A stretch of 64,000 nt of DNA. It comes from Heligmosomoides polygyrus polygyrus. Its lineage: Eukaryota; Nematoda; Chromadorea; Rhabditida; Heligmosomidae. How positions within the stretch are numbered: position 1 is the first letter of the stretch; each line of letters begins with the position of its first letter. The notes beneath the pieces were generated by a model that was not told where the DNA came from, searched no databases, and worked only from the letters and a program-made list of their open reading frames with translations. Below are positions 44,392 to 54,830 of this stretch, piece by piece. Made by a program: the position numbers and the translations under genes. Location of the stretch: positions 54,606,676-54,670,675 of the forward strand of contig OX377205.1 of NCBI GenBank assembly GCA_947396885.1, read 5' to 3'.

Positions 44392-47300
44392 ACTCTCCCT
44401 CTCAACACGATGCCACAGTACGACCCAGCGCACGCGCGAAGCATCCCACTTCTATACGATTTCCTCGAGGCAGTTTGCGTGTGAGCAACACAGTGTTTTA
44501 TTCTCCACAGACGATGCACTTCATCGACGTGGAAGGAGTAAGTCTTTCGGATCCTCTAAGAACACAATGAAGTTCTCTTAGTTTACGGTGAGTTTGACAC
44601 CTCGTCAGGGGACTATGTACCATGCTAGAAGAGTACGATGGAGGGAAAGAGATAGTGCTTTCAGTTGAAAGGGAATAAAGTTCTTTGTATTCTATTCAAA
44701 TTCTCATCACCGCTTACAAGCGCTGGCTCTATAGGTGTCCCCAATGTCCGCCTCGAGTGACCAGAGATGGGCTGATCCTTTCAGTGAGGTTTCTGCGACA
44801 AGAAGCCAGCTAAGCAGATGCTTCAATGTTGCCATTCAAGCCGTCCGACGGCGCTGAAACGGAATGATTGACACCATTTCTCTTCAGATCTACTATCGAC
44901 ACCTCGATATATAGGAGAAAGGATCGGTGCCTCTACAGCACATTCCTCACTGCTGGACCACCTTCCAGTGGAGCTAATGTAGCAAAACAGACGGGAAACG
45001 CATGTAATGCATTCAGATTATTGCGACCCCCAACCAAAGCACCTTGTTTTACGCAATCCCGGAGTCTACGACGGAGCTTCAAATCGTAGAAGCAAGTAGC
45101 AACGAGGCATGTCTCGCAGACGCAGTCTGCCTGCACCTAGGCAAACCCGCTGTCGCTACCCGTACTTGTACTACACTCGCTGGTGGGAACAAATCTTCCG
45201 GAGTGCGGTGTGCTGCTCCCATAGAGGCAAACGTAGGCACGACGCATTACTAAAATGTCTCGGACATCGACCAATCAGCACTAACACTATGCCTGGGGCG
45301 GTATTCAGTATCTTCATCGACGAGGATCGAACCCTGGACGGTCGTGCGCCGTTGGGGAACACACGCGCCAGGCCGCACGCGGCGGTAGGGAGTCCACGCT
45401 CCCATCGAGTGAGATCGAGCGACACTTCTGCACGAGTCGTCTGGCGTGAAAGCAAAATGCCAGCGGGTCTGACCTCATTAGCTTCAGAGATCGAAGTGCT
45501 TCGGTACTCAGGTGAGCCGAATTTCGTCGGCTTGCGACCATCACTCTAAGAAAGCATCTTGGCCAGTATTCCACAGACCTCTGAGGCTAAACATTGCTGA
45601 CACAACCGACTTCCTCAATTAATGGATAAAATTTTGACTAGACAGCTGAATGGAAATTTATGAACTGACGAGTTAAAACTCTCCAAAAATGTCAATTAGC
45701 TATGACAGTACTACGAGACAGCATAAGACCACAGGTTGCTTGTGTTATTCTGACTACGCCGACTTGGAAAACAAACCATTTAAACTAAGCGCTACATATC
45801 TAACAGTTGGGCGACTTGTTGGTTTGTGCTGTAGAGCCAGTTTGAACGAGTTCATGTCTTCTATTCTCGCTTGGAAGCGTGTTAACGATGATATAAAAGG
45901 CTCGATGTATTCAAATAAGAAAGAAATTAAGGGCTGCTCCATCTAAGCAGTCAGCTATTGAATTTGAAGCCATAATTATAAAGACGGAATGTAAACTGCA
46001 TGTAAACTACATAATCAAGTGAATGCAACACGTTTCCTAGACTCGCCCGTGGAGACCTTTATTTTGGTTTACTGCTGCTTCATTTGGCCGGTAAAGGTGG
46101 GTCACTAACCATAAGGGGTCCCGCTATTAAGCAGGCTACAACGACGGCTTTTTGTCCGCAGTTTCTGATTCGCACCTGCTGCTTCAATTTCGCAACGTAT
46201 TATGAGCGTACTATTTTTGGTGAGTAAGTACTGTCTTGACTCAGCTTTGCTACTACTGCTGTTCTCACAGGTCGTCTGATTATCTTCGCCTACAAATAGA
46301 TGACCTAAACTGTGTAAATTGCACTAATAGTGAACCGTCTTGTTCAAGCATGTCATGCACGAGTATTCCGAAAGATTGGTTCCAGCGTACGGGAACTTCA
46401 ATACAGCTGCTAATTCCGGGCAAATAAATCCAGAGCCAATTCGTAAACGTCAGGAAATTGCGGAACAAATCTTGAGTCGATTCGCAGCAGTCGACTGCAC
46501 GCTTGAAACACCGAAAAGTTAGGATGTAGAAGTCTTCAGTCGCCATGTCAGGGCTATTTGAATGCGTATTCGGCGTGTGCAACGAACTGGGTTGGTCCTT
46601 GGAGAAGACGAAGACGGCGTCCTTTCAACATCAAGAAGGTTCGGTCCCAACTCGCCGACCCCCGAGGAGTGGGCCAGTCCTTTCAGACGGGTGTCCGATT
46701 AATGGTAGGCTCATGACAAGCTATGGGACGACACCGTCGCATGAGTTCTGGTTCCAGTTTATTGAGGAGCAGTACGAATCCGGTAGGAATGTGGAGGCGC
46801 TCTTGTGAGCGCGCGACGGCTCGTCCATTGCACTTGTGCGACAACGACCAGGCGCTGTGTGACTTACGTCTGGCCTCAGATGAGAGAATGACCACAGGCA
46901 TCCCAGTTGCCGATGCTCAGCTACGACGTTTGGTAGTTCCCATGCGCAGCCTCCTAGAACAGCCATGCTTCGATGAGCTGCTCAGCTGTAAGACCCTAAG
47001 CTGTTGCACAGTAGTGACAGTGGTGCTCCTTATCTCCGCAAGCGCGGCAGTGAGCAAAGGCTATTTCTGGCACGCGTGCACTCATGCATGGAACAGGATC
47101 CGCGGAGTGCTTGAATAGAATGATGGGTCAGTGCAGACCCTAGCGTGCATCTTAAAGCGCTTGGTTGGCCTGGGCGACACCTAAACTTTAAATCCCTTTG
47201 AGGTGCGCGCAACTATGAAATGTATTTGGATTAACGAAATTATTTCTGCAGATCTTCCAGAAGACTCAGTGCAAAGGCTTGAAAAATATTGAAGTAAAAA

Positions 47301-48213
47301 GAAAGTGCCGGTATGGTGAAACAAAATATAATGTCGAAGTGTCAAACTAAGGTTGACAAAAAAATTGTTGAAATAGGCAATAAAAGTGCAGCCGTTGTCA
47401 TTCAGTATACCTGTGGTGTGAGTTCCAGTATGCGGAACTCACTCTCGAGCAACCTTGAAGAGAGGATAGCACCCAGGAGCCCGGCCGTATTCCGGTCATA
47501 CCAAGGCGAGCACTTGCTACATTACGCTACCTCTCTATGATGCTTCCACAGGAACTGAAATCAGACCAACCGCACTTGTATGATCTATCCAAATTCGGAT
47601 ATCGAGCAGAAGAAGAAAAGTACTTTAAGCAGAAAAAGGCTTAACGAAATAGGTTCGAAGAAAAATGGTATTTTGTAATATAGGTATAAATCCTTCGCTG
47701 GGGCTCTGAAAACTGCCAGACGTGAGGATTTCAGACATAGCCATCCTAACGATAGAGTTATCGTAACAATAGCTGCGAGAAAAAAACGGGATAGCATAAA
47801 GAGTTATCATTGCTCTAGAACACTACTACTGCTGACCAATATTGCTGTATTGGATGTAGCGATAGTGTCACACTTGTAGGTAGCGCGTCATCATTGTTGA
47901 AATGATAGCGGGTGGCAGGATCTGCAAGATATGAATCTATAGTAAATGAATCTAGATGAATACCGATATTAACAAGAAACCTCCCTGAGATGGCGTATCA
48001 GCTTTCTATAGTTGACAGCTTTTTGAAGCATATGATTTTAAAATTCTCAGTTTGTTAATAAATTCCAAGTTACTTACTTACTTAAATTACTGCACGCGAT
48101 CATTTGGAAGAGGAGCCTCTGAAGACACTAATTTGGACGAAATATCACAGGAAGAGCTTTCACCTACCAGGTGGACCGGAAAGTTTTACTAATTTCTACC
48201 AAAGACTGCCACT
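44392..48213. other. unassigned region with long anonymous frames
   Basis: Frames of 131 codons (46723-47118) and 146 codons (45109-45549) lie in locally GC-rich DNA and match no family I recognise. TGAATGCGTATTCGG at 46560 may be a SINE scrap. No tRNA, TIR or tandem array was seen. A host exon could hide here, but nothing in the sequence shows one. Confidence 0.35.
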
Positions 48214-48262
48214 AGTCATCACAATTTGGCCACTGTTTCCAGTGGGCCAAATTGTGATGACT
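48214..48262. repeat. 22-bp-arm hairpin
   Basis: AGTCATCACAATTTGGCCAC and its inverse GTGGGCCAAATTGTGATGACT are separated by a 4-base loop, with a one-base bulge. Confidence 0.85.
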
Positions 48263-48747
48263 CGCAGGTCAGATGAACATGGCACATCTAACGGCACGTT
48301 CAAGTTCGCGACGGGAGCGACAACGATGAGTCGTTCGTGGAAAACATACGAGTCGACCAAGGTCGAGCGATCGCCTGGCAAAAACCCATATCTACTCTTT
48401 GCACGGGCGAGCATTCGCTCTATGAATGAACAGGACTAAGAAGGGAAGCTCATTAAGTTCCCCCCAATGATTCTGAACGAGACCTATATTGTCTCGTAGT
48501 GCATCTGACGGGGATACAGAACTGTATTTCGTTTTTGCTACTTGACACTGGGTGGTCCAAAAAACGCAAAAAGTGATATTGCTTCAGGGCGTGCTAATAA
48601 GGCAGAAGTGGCACCTGGAATGGCCCTGTCGTAAAAAGTTTGGAGCTTAAACTAAAGTTAGATTGTAGTGAAATTATAATATCCTACGTTTCCTGAACAA
48701 AGCTACAGTGTACATTCAAGTGATTCATTTCCAACGGTTCCTCCAGC

Positions 48748-48823
48748 GACTGTATGGCTTAATGGATACCGAGGCGGAACTTACGGAGGGGGGGGGGGTC
48801 GGGGGTTCGACTCCGGGGCTGTC
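48748..48823 (+). pseudogene. tRNA-like pseudogene (Arg-type A box)
   Basis: A perfect A box TGGCTTAATGGA (48755-48766) and a perfect B box GGTTCGACTCC (48803-48813) lie at the normal tRNA spacing. However, the acceptor arm pairs at only about five of seven positions (GACTGTA with GGCTGTC), the T stem is disrupted by a long G run (about 48787-48797), and no proper anticodon arm forms. It is best read as a decayed tRNA or the head of a tRNA-derived repeat. Confidence 0.45.
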
Positions 48824-49503
48824 CATGCGATTTGCTCTGTGGACTGCTCCTATTTTTGCAAATAAAGAGTGCATTTTGGCTTCGTTAGGGTACTTCTTCG
48901 CTTCCTAACACACTTTATACCTGTTGTCAGATGTGGAAGAAGCTAGTTTTGTCGTGTGGGGTGATGTCGACGTCCCTCAAACCACACATGCCTCGCTGAG
49001 GAAGCTCTCGTCAGATGCTGTCCCCATATGACCGCTTTCGAATGTTCTCAATTAGTTTTGGAAGCGTTTCACCTCATCTGCGAACACGATCGACAAGTAT
49101 TGATTTGACCCATCATCAAGACATGCTCATCGTGCCTCATATTTCTATACAGACTGCTTTTTATTCTTCTCGCAACTTTCAATAATTCAGCTAACTGTTG
49201 TCAGATACAGCATATTTTATCCACCTCGTGTGATTGAAAGCCTTGCTATGTATTTCTTCCTCATCACTCCCGTATACCCTTACCAGGGAATGCCGTCAGC
49301 ATCCCATGAAACTTCGGATTGAGACCTATATCACGTGAAAGAGCTCGAGACGCTGATCACAGATATGTAGATCAAATTTGCTAAATGGATCTCCTAAGCG
49401 AGTTATGGCCGGCGGAAGCCGCGATGTCTTCCATGTGTTAGGCGTGCTCAATCAGCGTTGTATTGCACGGAAATCAGCGGTTCGGCTATCAGCGCTGTCA
49501 GCA
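48824..49503. other. unassigned
   Basis: Nothing recognised. Confidence 0.4.
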
Positions 49504-49571
49504 GCGGCGGCGGTACAGTGGTAGAGTGCTCGCTCCAAAGGATTGGGTTCATTGGTTCGGTTCCCGCCGCT
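49504..49571 (+). pseudogene. tRNA-like sequence
   Basis: GCGGCGG at the 5' end and CCGCCGC at the 3' end would form a 7-bp acceptor stem; GTACAGTGGTAGAGTGC resembles a D arm and GGTTCGGTTCCC a B box (one base off GGTTCGANTCC). The anticodon and T stems do not pair well, so this is more likely a pseudogene or repeat head than a functional tRNA. Confidence 0.35.
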
Positions 49572-49838
49572 GTCGGGCTTTTTGCATTTTGTGATCTATC
49601 TTCGACGAGGACCTATAATCTCATTTTTAGCACATTTTTGAGCGAACGGCTAATGGCGACTTGCATTTACGTCTATTTGAAGACGGAAACGTGTTTCAGG
49701 TGGAATGTTTTATTCATGACGTGAAGCAAGTTAGAAATTCAAATCAAAACAATCAAACAACAATCAAAAATAAAAAGTAAAAATAAAATCAAAAATCAGC
49801 AAAAATTAATAAACATAATAAATAAAAAGTAAAGACAC

Positions 49839-50162
49839 TAGTTGAAATTTCCGACTCCACCGACACGACTTCGGTCGAAAAAAAATTTTTCGCCGAAACT
49901 TCGTATAGAGGGGTTATTTGAGGTGCTGATCACGAATCTGACATCCGTTTCTCACGATTCGGTCAGAGACCACCCATACCTTTAACTAGGGTGGTCCAGG
50001 CAGAGTCACCGATTTCGCTGAAAATTCGTCTAGGGGGGTTATTTGGGGTGCTGATCACGAATCTGACATCCGTTTTTCACGATTCGGTCGGAGACCACCC
50101 ATACCGTTGCAACAACTGCTCAGCCGAAGTCGTGTCGGTGGAGTCGGAACTTCTAACTAGTG
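49839..50162. repeat. inverted-terminus element holding two 125-bp units
   Basis: CACTAGTTGAAATTTCCGAC with CCACCGACACGACTTCGG at the left is inverted at 50126-50162 (CCGAAGTCGTGTCGGTGGAG, then CTTCTAACTAGTG). Between them GCTGATCACGAATCTGACAT occurs at 49925 and 50050 (period 125), each preceded by GGGGTTATTT and followed by ACGATTCGGTC.GAGACCACC. A MITE-like or foldback layout; no target duplication is clear because the gap follows. Confidence 0.7.
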
Positions 50163-50178
50163 CCCAGCGAAATCGGTG

Positions 50179-50378
50179 NNNNNNNNNNNNNNNNNNNNNN
50201 NNNNNNNNNNNNNNNNNNNNNNNNNNNNNNNNNNNNNNNNNNNNNNNNNNNNNNNNNNNNNNNNNNNNNNNNNNNNNNNNNNNNNNNNNNNNNNNNNNNN
50301 NNNNNNNNNNNNNNNNNNNNNNNNNNNNNNNNNNNNNNNNNNNNNNNNNNNNNNNNNNNNNNNNNNNNNNNNNNNNNN
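50179..50378. other. assembly gap, 200 N
   Basis: Exactly 200 unknown bases, probably a placeholder of fixed size, set between repeat units of the same family. Confidence 0.98.
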
Positions 50379-50700
50379 GATTACGAATACGACGTCCGTT
50401 TTTGAAAATTTCTTTGATTTCGGTAGGTTACCTGCCGCTTGAGGGTGGTCGGGTCAGGATCACCATTCACCCTCAGTCATCAGTTTGGGTGCCTTCTACC
50501 ATAATCAGCCAAATGGACTTTTTCATCGCGTTAGACACCCCGAATAACTCCTACCCTTAGATGAAGTTTGAGCAAAATCGGTGACCCTGACACAACCACC
50601 CTCAGTTATCCAGAAGAAAATCCAAAACTTACCGAAATCGGAGAAATTTTCAAAAACGGACGTCGGATTCGTAATCAGCGCTCAAAATAACCCCTAGATG
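50379..50700. repeat. inverted pair of the 49.9-kb repeat family
   Basis: GACGTCCGTTTTTGAAAATT with GATTTCGGTA at 50391 is inverted at about 50620-50670 (TACCGAAATCGGAGAAATTT, TTCAAAAACGGACGTC). GGGTGGTCGGGTCAGGATCA likewise pairs with the GTGACCCTGACACAACCACC side near 50580. Confidence 0.75.
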
Positions 50701-50719
50701 ATTTTGAACGAGAAAATTT

Positions 50720-51960
50720 GGCCAATTTCGAAAGTATCGATTTTCTATGACGTCATCGTCCGCGCAGGCTTGGCCCACGTCCTCGATGGGAAATCGTCGA
50801 AAAATCCATTTTTCTGAAATTGGATGGGAGTGACACCGTTCGATAGAGCTCTTCGAGCTGAAGAGAACGGTGCCATTGCAAGAGTTGAGAGCTCAAATCT
50901 AGGTGAGTAAGAGCGCAAGAAACTCTAACCGCTATCTTACGCCGCTCTAAAATGGCAGCTGGGGCTAAGGCGGTTTAGGCAGCTGAGGAGTTGGGAGCAT
51001 ATCATCGTAAAGTACCTTAAGCGTTCTGCTCGCCCATGCATTTGTAGGTCGTTTGCTCACTGGATCTTCCCGTAGTGGTCCACCGAAATTGGAAAAAAAT
51101 GCGCCATACAAGGATAACCTGCATTTTCGCAGGGCAGTAACTTAGTCCAATCATAAGCTACATGGCTCTGTTTCAGCGCACTATTAGTACATTTTACTCC
51201 CTACAAAACCCACAAGCTGCAACCGGAAAGGTTCACACATGACAGGGTTATCGCGCTCAGATCACGACCGCGCGTGCAATGCAATACAACGACGGTCCAT
51301 GTTCTCCTCGCTCTTACTCGCCCAAGTTACAGTTTTCCCTACTCCCAATAACACCATTCAATTCAGCATGAAAAGCTGGACCGAATGGTATCTAGCTTGG
51401 CCCAATTCTAAGATATCGATATTCTATGACGTCATCGTCCGCGCAGGCTCGGCCTGGGGCGCCCACGTCCTCGAAGGGAAATCGTCGAAAAATCCATTTT
51501 TCTGAAATTGAATGGGACTGACACCGTTCGATAGAGCTCTTCGAGCTGAAGAGAACGGTGCCATTGAAGGAGTCGAGAGCTCAAATCTGGGTGAGTAAGA
51601 GCGCAAGAAACTCTAACCGCTATCTTACGCCGCTCTAAACTGGCAGATGAGGCCAAGGCAGTTCAGGCAGCTGAGGAGCTGTGAGCATGTCTTCGTAAAG
51701 TGCCTTCAGTGTTCTGCTAGCGTACGCGCTTGCATGCCGTTAGCACGCCGCGTCTTCCTGCAGGGGTCGACTGAAGTCGGAAAAAATCGTGTCACACACG
51801 GCTAACCTGCATTTTCGCGCCGCTATAGTTTCGCTTGTTTAGAAGCTATAACGCTGCACTTCCGCGAACTATTAAAGCTTTCTACTGCCTACAAAATCGA
51901 CGAGCCGCAGCCGGAACGATTCGATCTAGACAGAGTTATTGCGCTCCGAACACACTCGCG
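50720..51960. repeat. direct duplication, offset 679 bp
   Basis: CTATGACGTCATCGTCCGCG at 50745 recurs at 51424. Following blocks (GGGAAATCGTCGAAAAATCC, CGTTCGATAGAGCTCTTCGA, GAGCGCAAGAAACTCTAACC, CAGCTGAGGAG) repeat with the same spacing to about 51230 and 51910. The copies differ by scattered substitutions and small indels. No coding frame spans them. Confidence 0.85.
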
Positions 51961-51989
51961 CGTGCAATTTGCGAGTGGTCGCGCCTACT

Positions 51990-52500
51990 CGATTGATAGG
52001 TTCGATTCTATATGCATTGTTTACGGCGCATTCCATCGGCGAGCTGAACAGTTTAGGAGCAATTTATGAGTAGGGCGGCTGGTAATTTTCGATAAAACTC
52101 CCGAAACGGTCACTCTACAGGCTCTCGCGCCCACTCGATTGATTGGCTCCAATCTATATGCATTGTTCACGGCGCACTCCAAAGGCAAGCTGAACAGGCT
52201 AGGAGCATTTCCTAAGCAGAACGGCTGGAAATTTCTATAAAACTTCCCAAACGGTCACTCTACAGGCTTTCACGCCCACTTGACCTCACTCTACGAGTGA
52301 TCGCGCCCACTCGACTGACAGGTTTGATTCTATATGCATTGTTCACGGCGCACTCCAAAGACAAGCTGAACAGTCTTAAGGCAATTTCTGAGTAGGGCGG
52401 CTAGAAATTTCGATAAAACTTTCCAAACTGTCACTCTACAGGCTCTCGCGCCCACTCGATTGATTATGTCCGGCCTATATACATTGTTCAACTTTATTGA
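51990..52500. repeat. tandem repeat, about 146-bp period, 3-4 units
   Basis: TATATGCATTGTT occurs at 52009, 52155 and 52331, with TATATACATTGTT at 52476, i.e. steps of 146, 176 and 145. Each is followed by CGGCGCACTCCA-like, AGCTGAACAG and CACTCTACAGGCT blocks. The 176-bp unit has an extra about 30 bp with a duplicated CTCTACGAGTG/CGCCCACT segment. Confidence 0.8.
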
Positions 52501-52587
52501 TTTATATGTCAAAAGATAGAGCTCGGCCTGCTGAGCTCAAATATATGGTTCTTTTCACAAGTGCTTGATTTTAAAGAAAGTTATATA

Positions 52588-52623
52588 AAAAAGCCGCTTT
52601 GGAACGCTCCAAAGCGGCTTTTT
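52588..52623. repeat. perfect 16-bp-arm hairpin with A/T ends
   Basis: AAAAAGCCGCTTTGGA, loop ACGC, then TCCAAAGCGGCTTTTT. It looks like a bacterial intrinsic terminator but stands among nematode-type repeats with no adjacent gene. Confidence 0.9.
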
Positions 52624-52639
52624 CGGGAATTGACCAAAA

Positions 52640-53282
52640 GACATGCGCGGTACTGTAACTTCTTCAGTACCTCTACTGTGAGCAATGTTATCACCTTTCA
52701 AGCAGAGTATACATTTTCTCAAGACATCCTGTAGAGGCATTCTTCAACACCTAGCAGAAGGCTTCACATGTGCCCAGCTTTCCAGAGACTACTGTTTGGT
52801 CTTGCGAATGCTGTCTTCTCAGATGAAGTATGCCAATGTGTATGCAACGCAGAGCGCATGCAATCCTTCCCTTGCAGCACCCGACACAGACGGCATAAAC
52901 GTCTCTGGAAATGTAGCCCAGAAGGCCACGAAAAGGAAGAGGCTGTGAGAAAAAACCGAGTTATAGACCGGCGTACGGGAACCGCTAAGACGTGGTGGAA
53001 AGCCTACAAAGAAGCTGAGATGACACAACAGAGCAACATGCCCTTCCGGAGATCACTGCACTGGGATGCATAATGACACCTTCCGACACTTTGTCTTTCA
53101 TGTTGCGGCCGCTCTTCGGCTCCTATCCTCTTCGCTCTACGTCGAGCCACTAGGGAAGATAGGGCGGCTTGACAGTCACCGGTTCCCTGGACGAGCTCAC
53201 TAGAACTGTCTCTTGACCCTTCCAATCCAATTCTAATTAAGTGCTTATGTCTTATTAAGGTTACAAACGATTATTATCCATA
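52640..53282. other. unassigned
   Basis: Two overlapping frames (52685-52948, 52768-53073) are without family resemblance. No other feature seen. Confidence 0.4.
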
Positions 53283-53284
53283 TA

Positions 53285-54564
53285 CAGCCCATCTCGTTAC
53301 AACGCGTTTGAAGTGGCCGGAGAAAATCCGCGTTATAACGGGAGTCGCGTCCTAACTGGAGCTGACCTTTTGTACATCTTCTAAGTTCAGATTTATCTGA
53401 AACCTGACTAAATATGGCTATATCAGTAAAACACCTGACCGTGAGGAGAATGGGAAGACAAATATCACCTTTAGATTACTAATGAAATCCTATATGCATA
53501 AGTAGTACAGATATGTGGGAGGAATAGCGAGTATCAGAGATAGGTTAGGCGTGATCAACAACGAAACTGTGCAACCCGAGGTTACGAAATCTTTTGTCGC
53601 CATCAGAACTTTCGCGCCAGGGGAGACATGGACCCGCACTCCCTACCTTCCAGGCGGAATGTTAGCCAACTAGCCCTAGTTTACACTTGCGCTGCTGCGC
53701 GGCGCGGCACGATGGTCGGGATGGATATCGACCGGGCGGCGCGAAAAATCGATATCTATGGCGATCGTGGTGCTGCGCCGCGTAGTGGCGTAAGTATAAA
53801 CTAGGACTTACGCTATCAGCACTGTTATGTCGCGCGCCGCATCCGCCATAACCTCGTTACAGTGGCCTCTCAGCGGTTTCCACGATATCGAGAAGTTGCG
53901 AGTGATCAAGTAGGGCTATTGCTGTAATCCTGTCCAAAGGCCGAGGGTTCAGGGACAAGTCCTGCTTGGTTCGTGTGTTCTGATCGCAACAAAATATCAT
54001 GTGACAGGCCTCTATACGAGCTATCCTAGGCTTAGATCAAATGTGTAATGTACTGTTTTGAATAATCTGAGCTTGTATCCACTCCTTTCTCGTTCCCGGT
54101 GGAGGAAATCTCCCAATATACGGAAGCTCCTAAACCGGGAGTCTTTCACTTAGCTCGCCATATTGCTGACTATGGACACTTACGTGGGCCGCGCACGCAT
54201 GAAAAACGTCTGCATGCATCTAATTCGTTGTCGCACAGGTGCTGGTCGTGGCTACGAACGAAGCAATAGAAGGGCAGGTCCGATTGCGTACGCTGTCAGC
54301 ATCTTGTTCGTCTGCATTTTCTGCGTGGGACCGGAATTGAGCCCGCGTCGCGTTATAGCGGGGCTCATTCCGAACGCAGACTCTGCGTCGCAGAGCTCCT
54401 CCCAAAACTGCGCTATAACGGAAGTAGCGTTGTACATATCCGACGCGTCTTATGCGGAGTTGATTTGTTGATTTGGTGTCAGGGTAAACCGGCCGGGGCC
54501 AGAGAAAATCTACGCTATATCGAGAGTCGCGTCTTATCGGAGGCGGTGTGACGAGAGGGGACTG
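53285..54564 (+). mobile_element. pogo/Tigger-like non-autonomous element
   Basis: Starts CAGCCCATCTCGTTACAACG after TA (53283-53284) and ends GACGAGAGGGGACTG before TA (54565-54566); the two ends are imperfect inverses (CAG.CCC.TCTCGT). Subterminal GTTATAACGGGAGTCGCGT motifs occur near both ends. The 1.28-kb interior has no transposase and hosts a Harbinger-like MITE. An inverted relative lies at 772-1640. Confidence 0.8.
53673..53807. mobile_element. Harbinger-like palindromic MITE, copy 3
   Basis: Inverted ends GCCCTAGTTTACACTTGCGC and GTAAGTATAAACTAGGAC, related to the other two MITEs by the GTTTA.ACTT core. Flanking triplets are CTA and TTA (one mismatch). The inner part also pairs (GCTGCGCGGCGC with GCGCCGCGTAG-like). 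The relative at 1470-1520 lacks the insert. Confidence 0.7.
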
Positions 54565-54599
54565 TACGTATATTAGGCAACTAGAAAACAGATGAGAAA

Positions 54600-54830
54600 A
54601 CAGCGCATTTTAGCTGACCAGTTCTGGATAAGCTTTGTCGCGATGCCCTTAAAGGCATCTTTCCAGTAGAAGAACATTGAGCCTTGTAAAACATTGATTT
54701 CTGGACGAGCCTTGTAGCGATGCTGTTAGAAGCATCTTTCCAATAGAAGAACTTTGAACCTTCTGAAGCGCTGCTTTCTGTACGACGCTCTCAGTTGGAA
54801 AGGAACACTTTAGGTTTATGTAGAACAAGT
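54600..54830. repeat. two-unit tandem repeat, period about 77 bp
   Basis: TTCTGGATAAGCTTTGTCGC and TTCTGGACGAGCCTTGTAGC start successive units, each with AGGCATCTTTCCAGTAGAAG-like and GAGCCTT blocks; a third unit begins TTCTGTACGACG. Confidence 0.75.

Noticed and set aside
44868..47118. Frames of 131-146 codons as host genes
   Set aside because: Locally GC-rich DNA with overlapping frames on both strands, no recognised domain and no usable exon evidence.
52588..52623. Bacterial intrinsic terminator and possible bacterial contamination
   Set aside because: Only the hairpin shape fits; no bacterial gene or operon is nearby, and the flanks are eukaryotic repeats.
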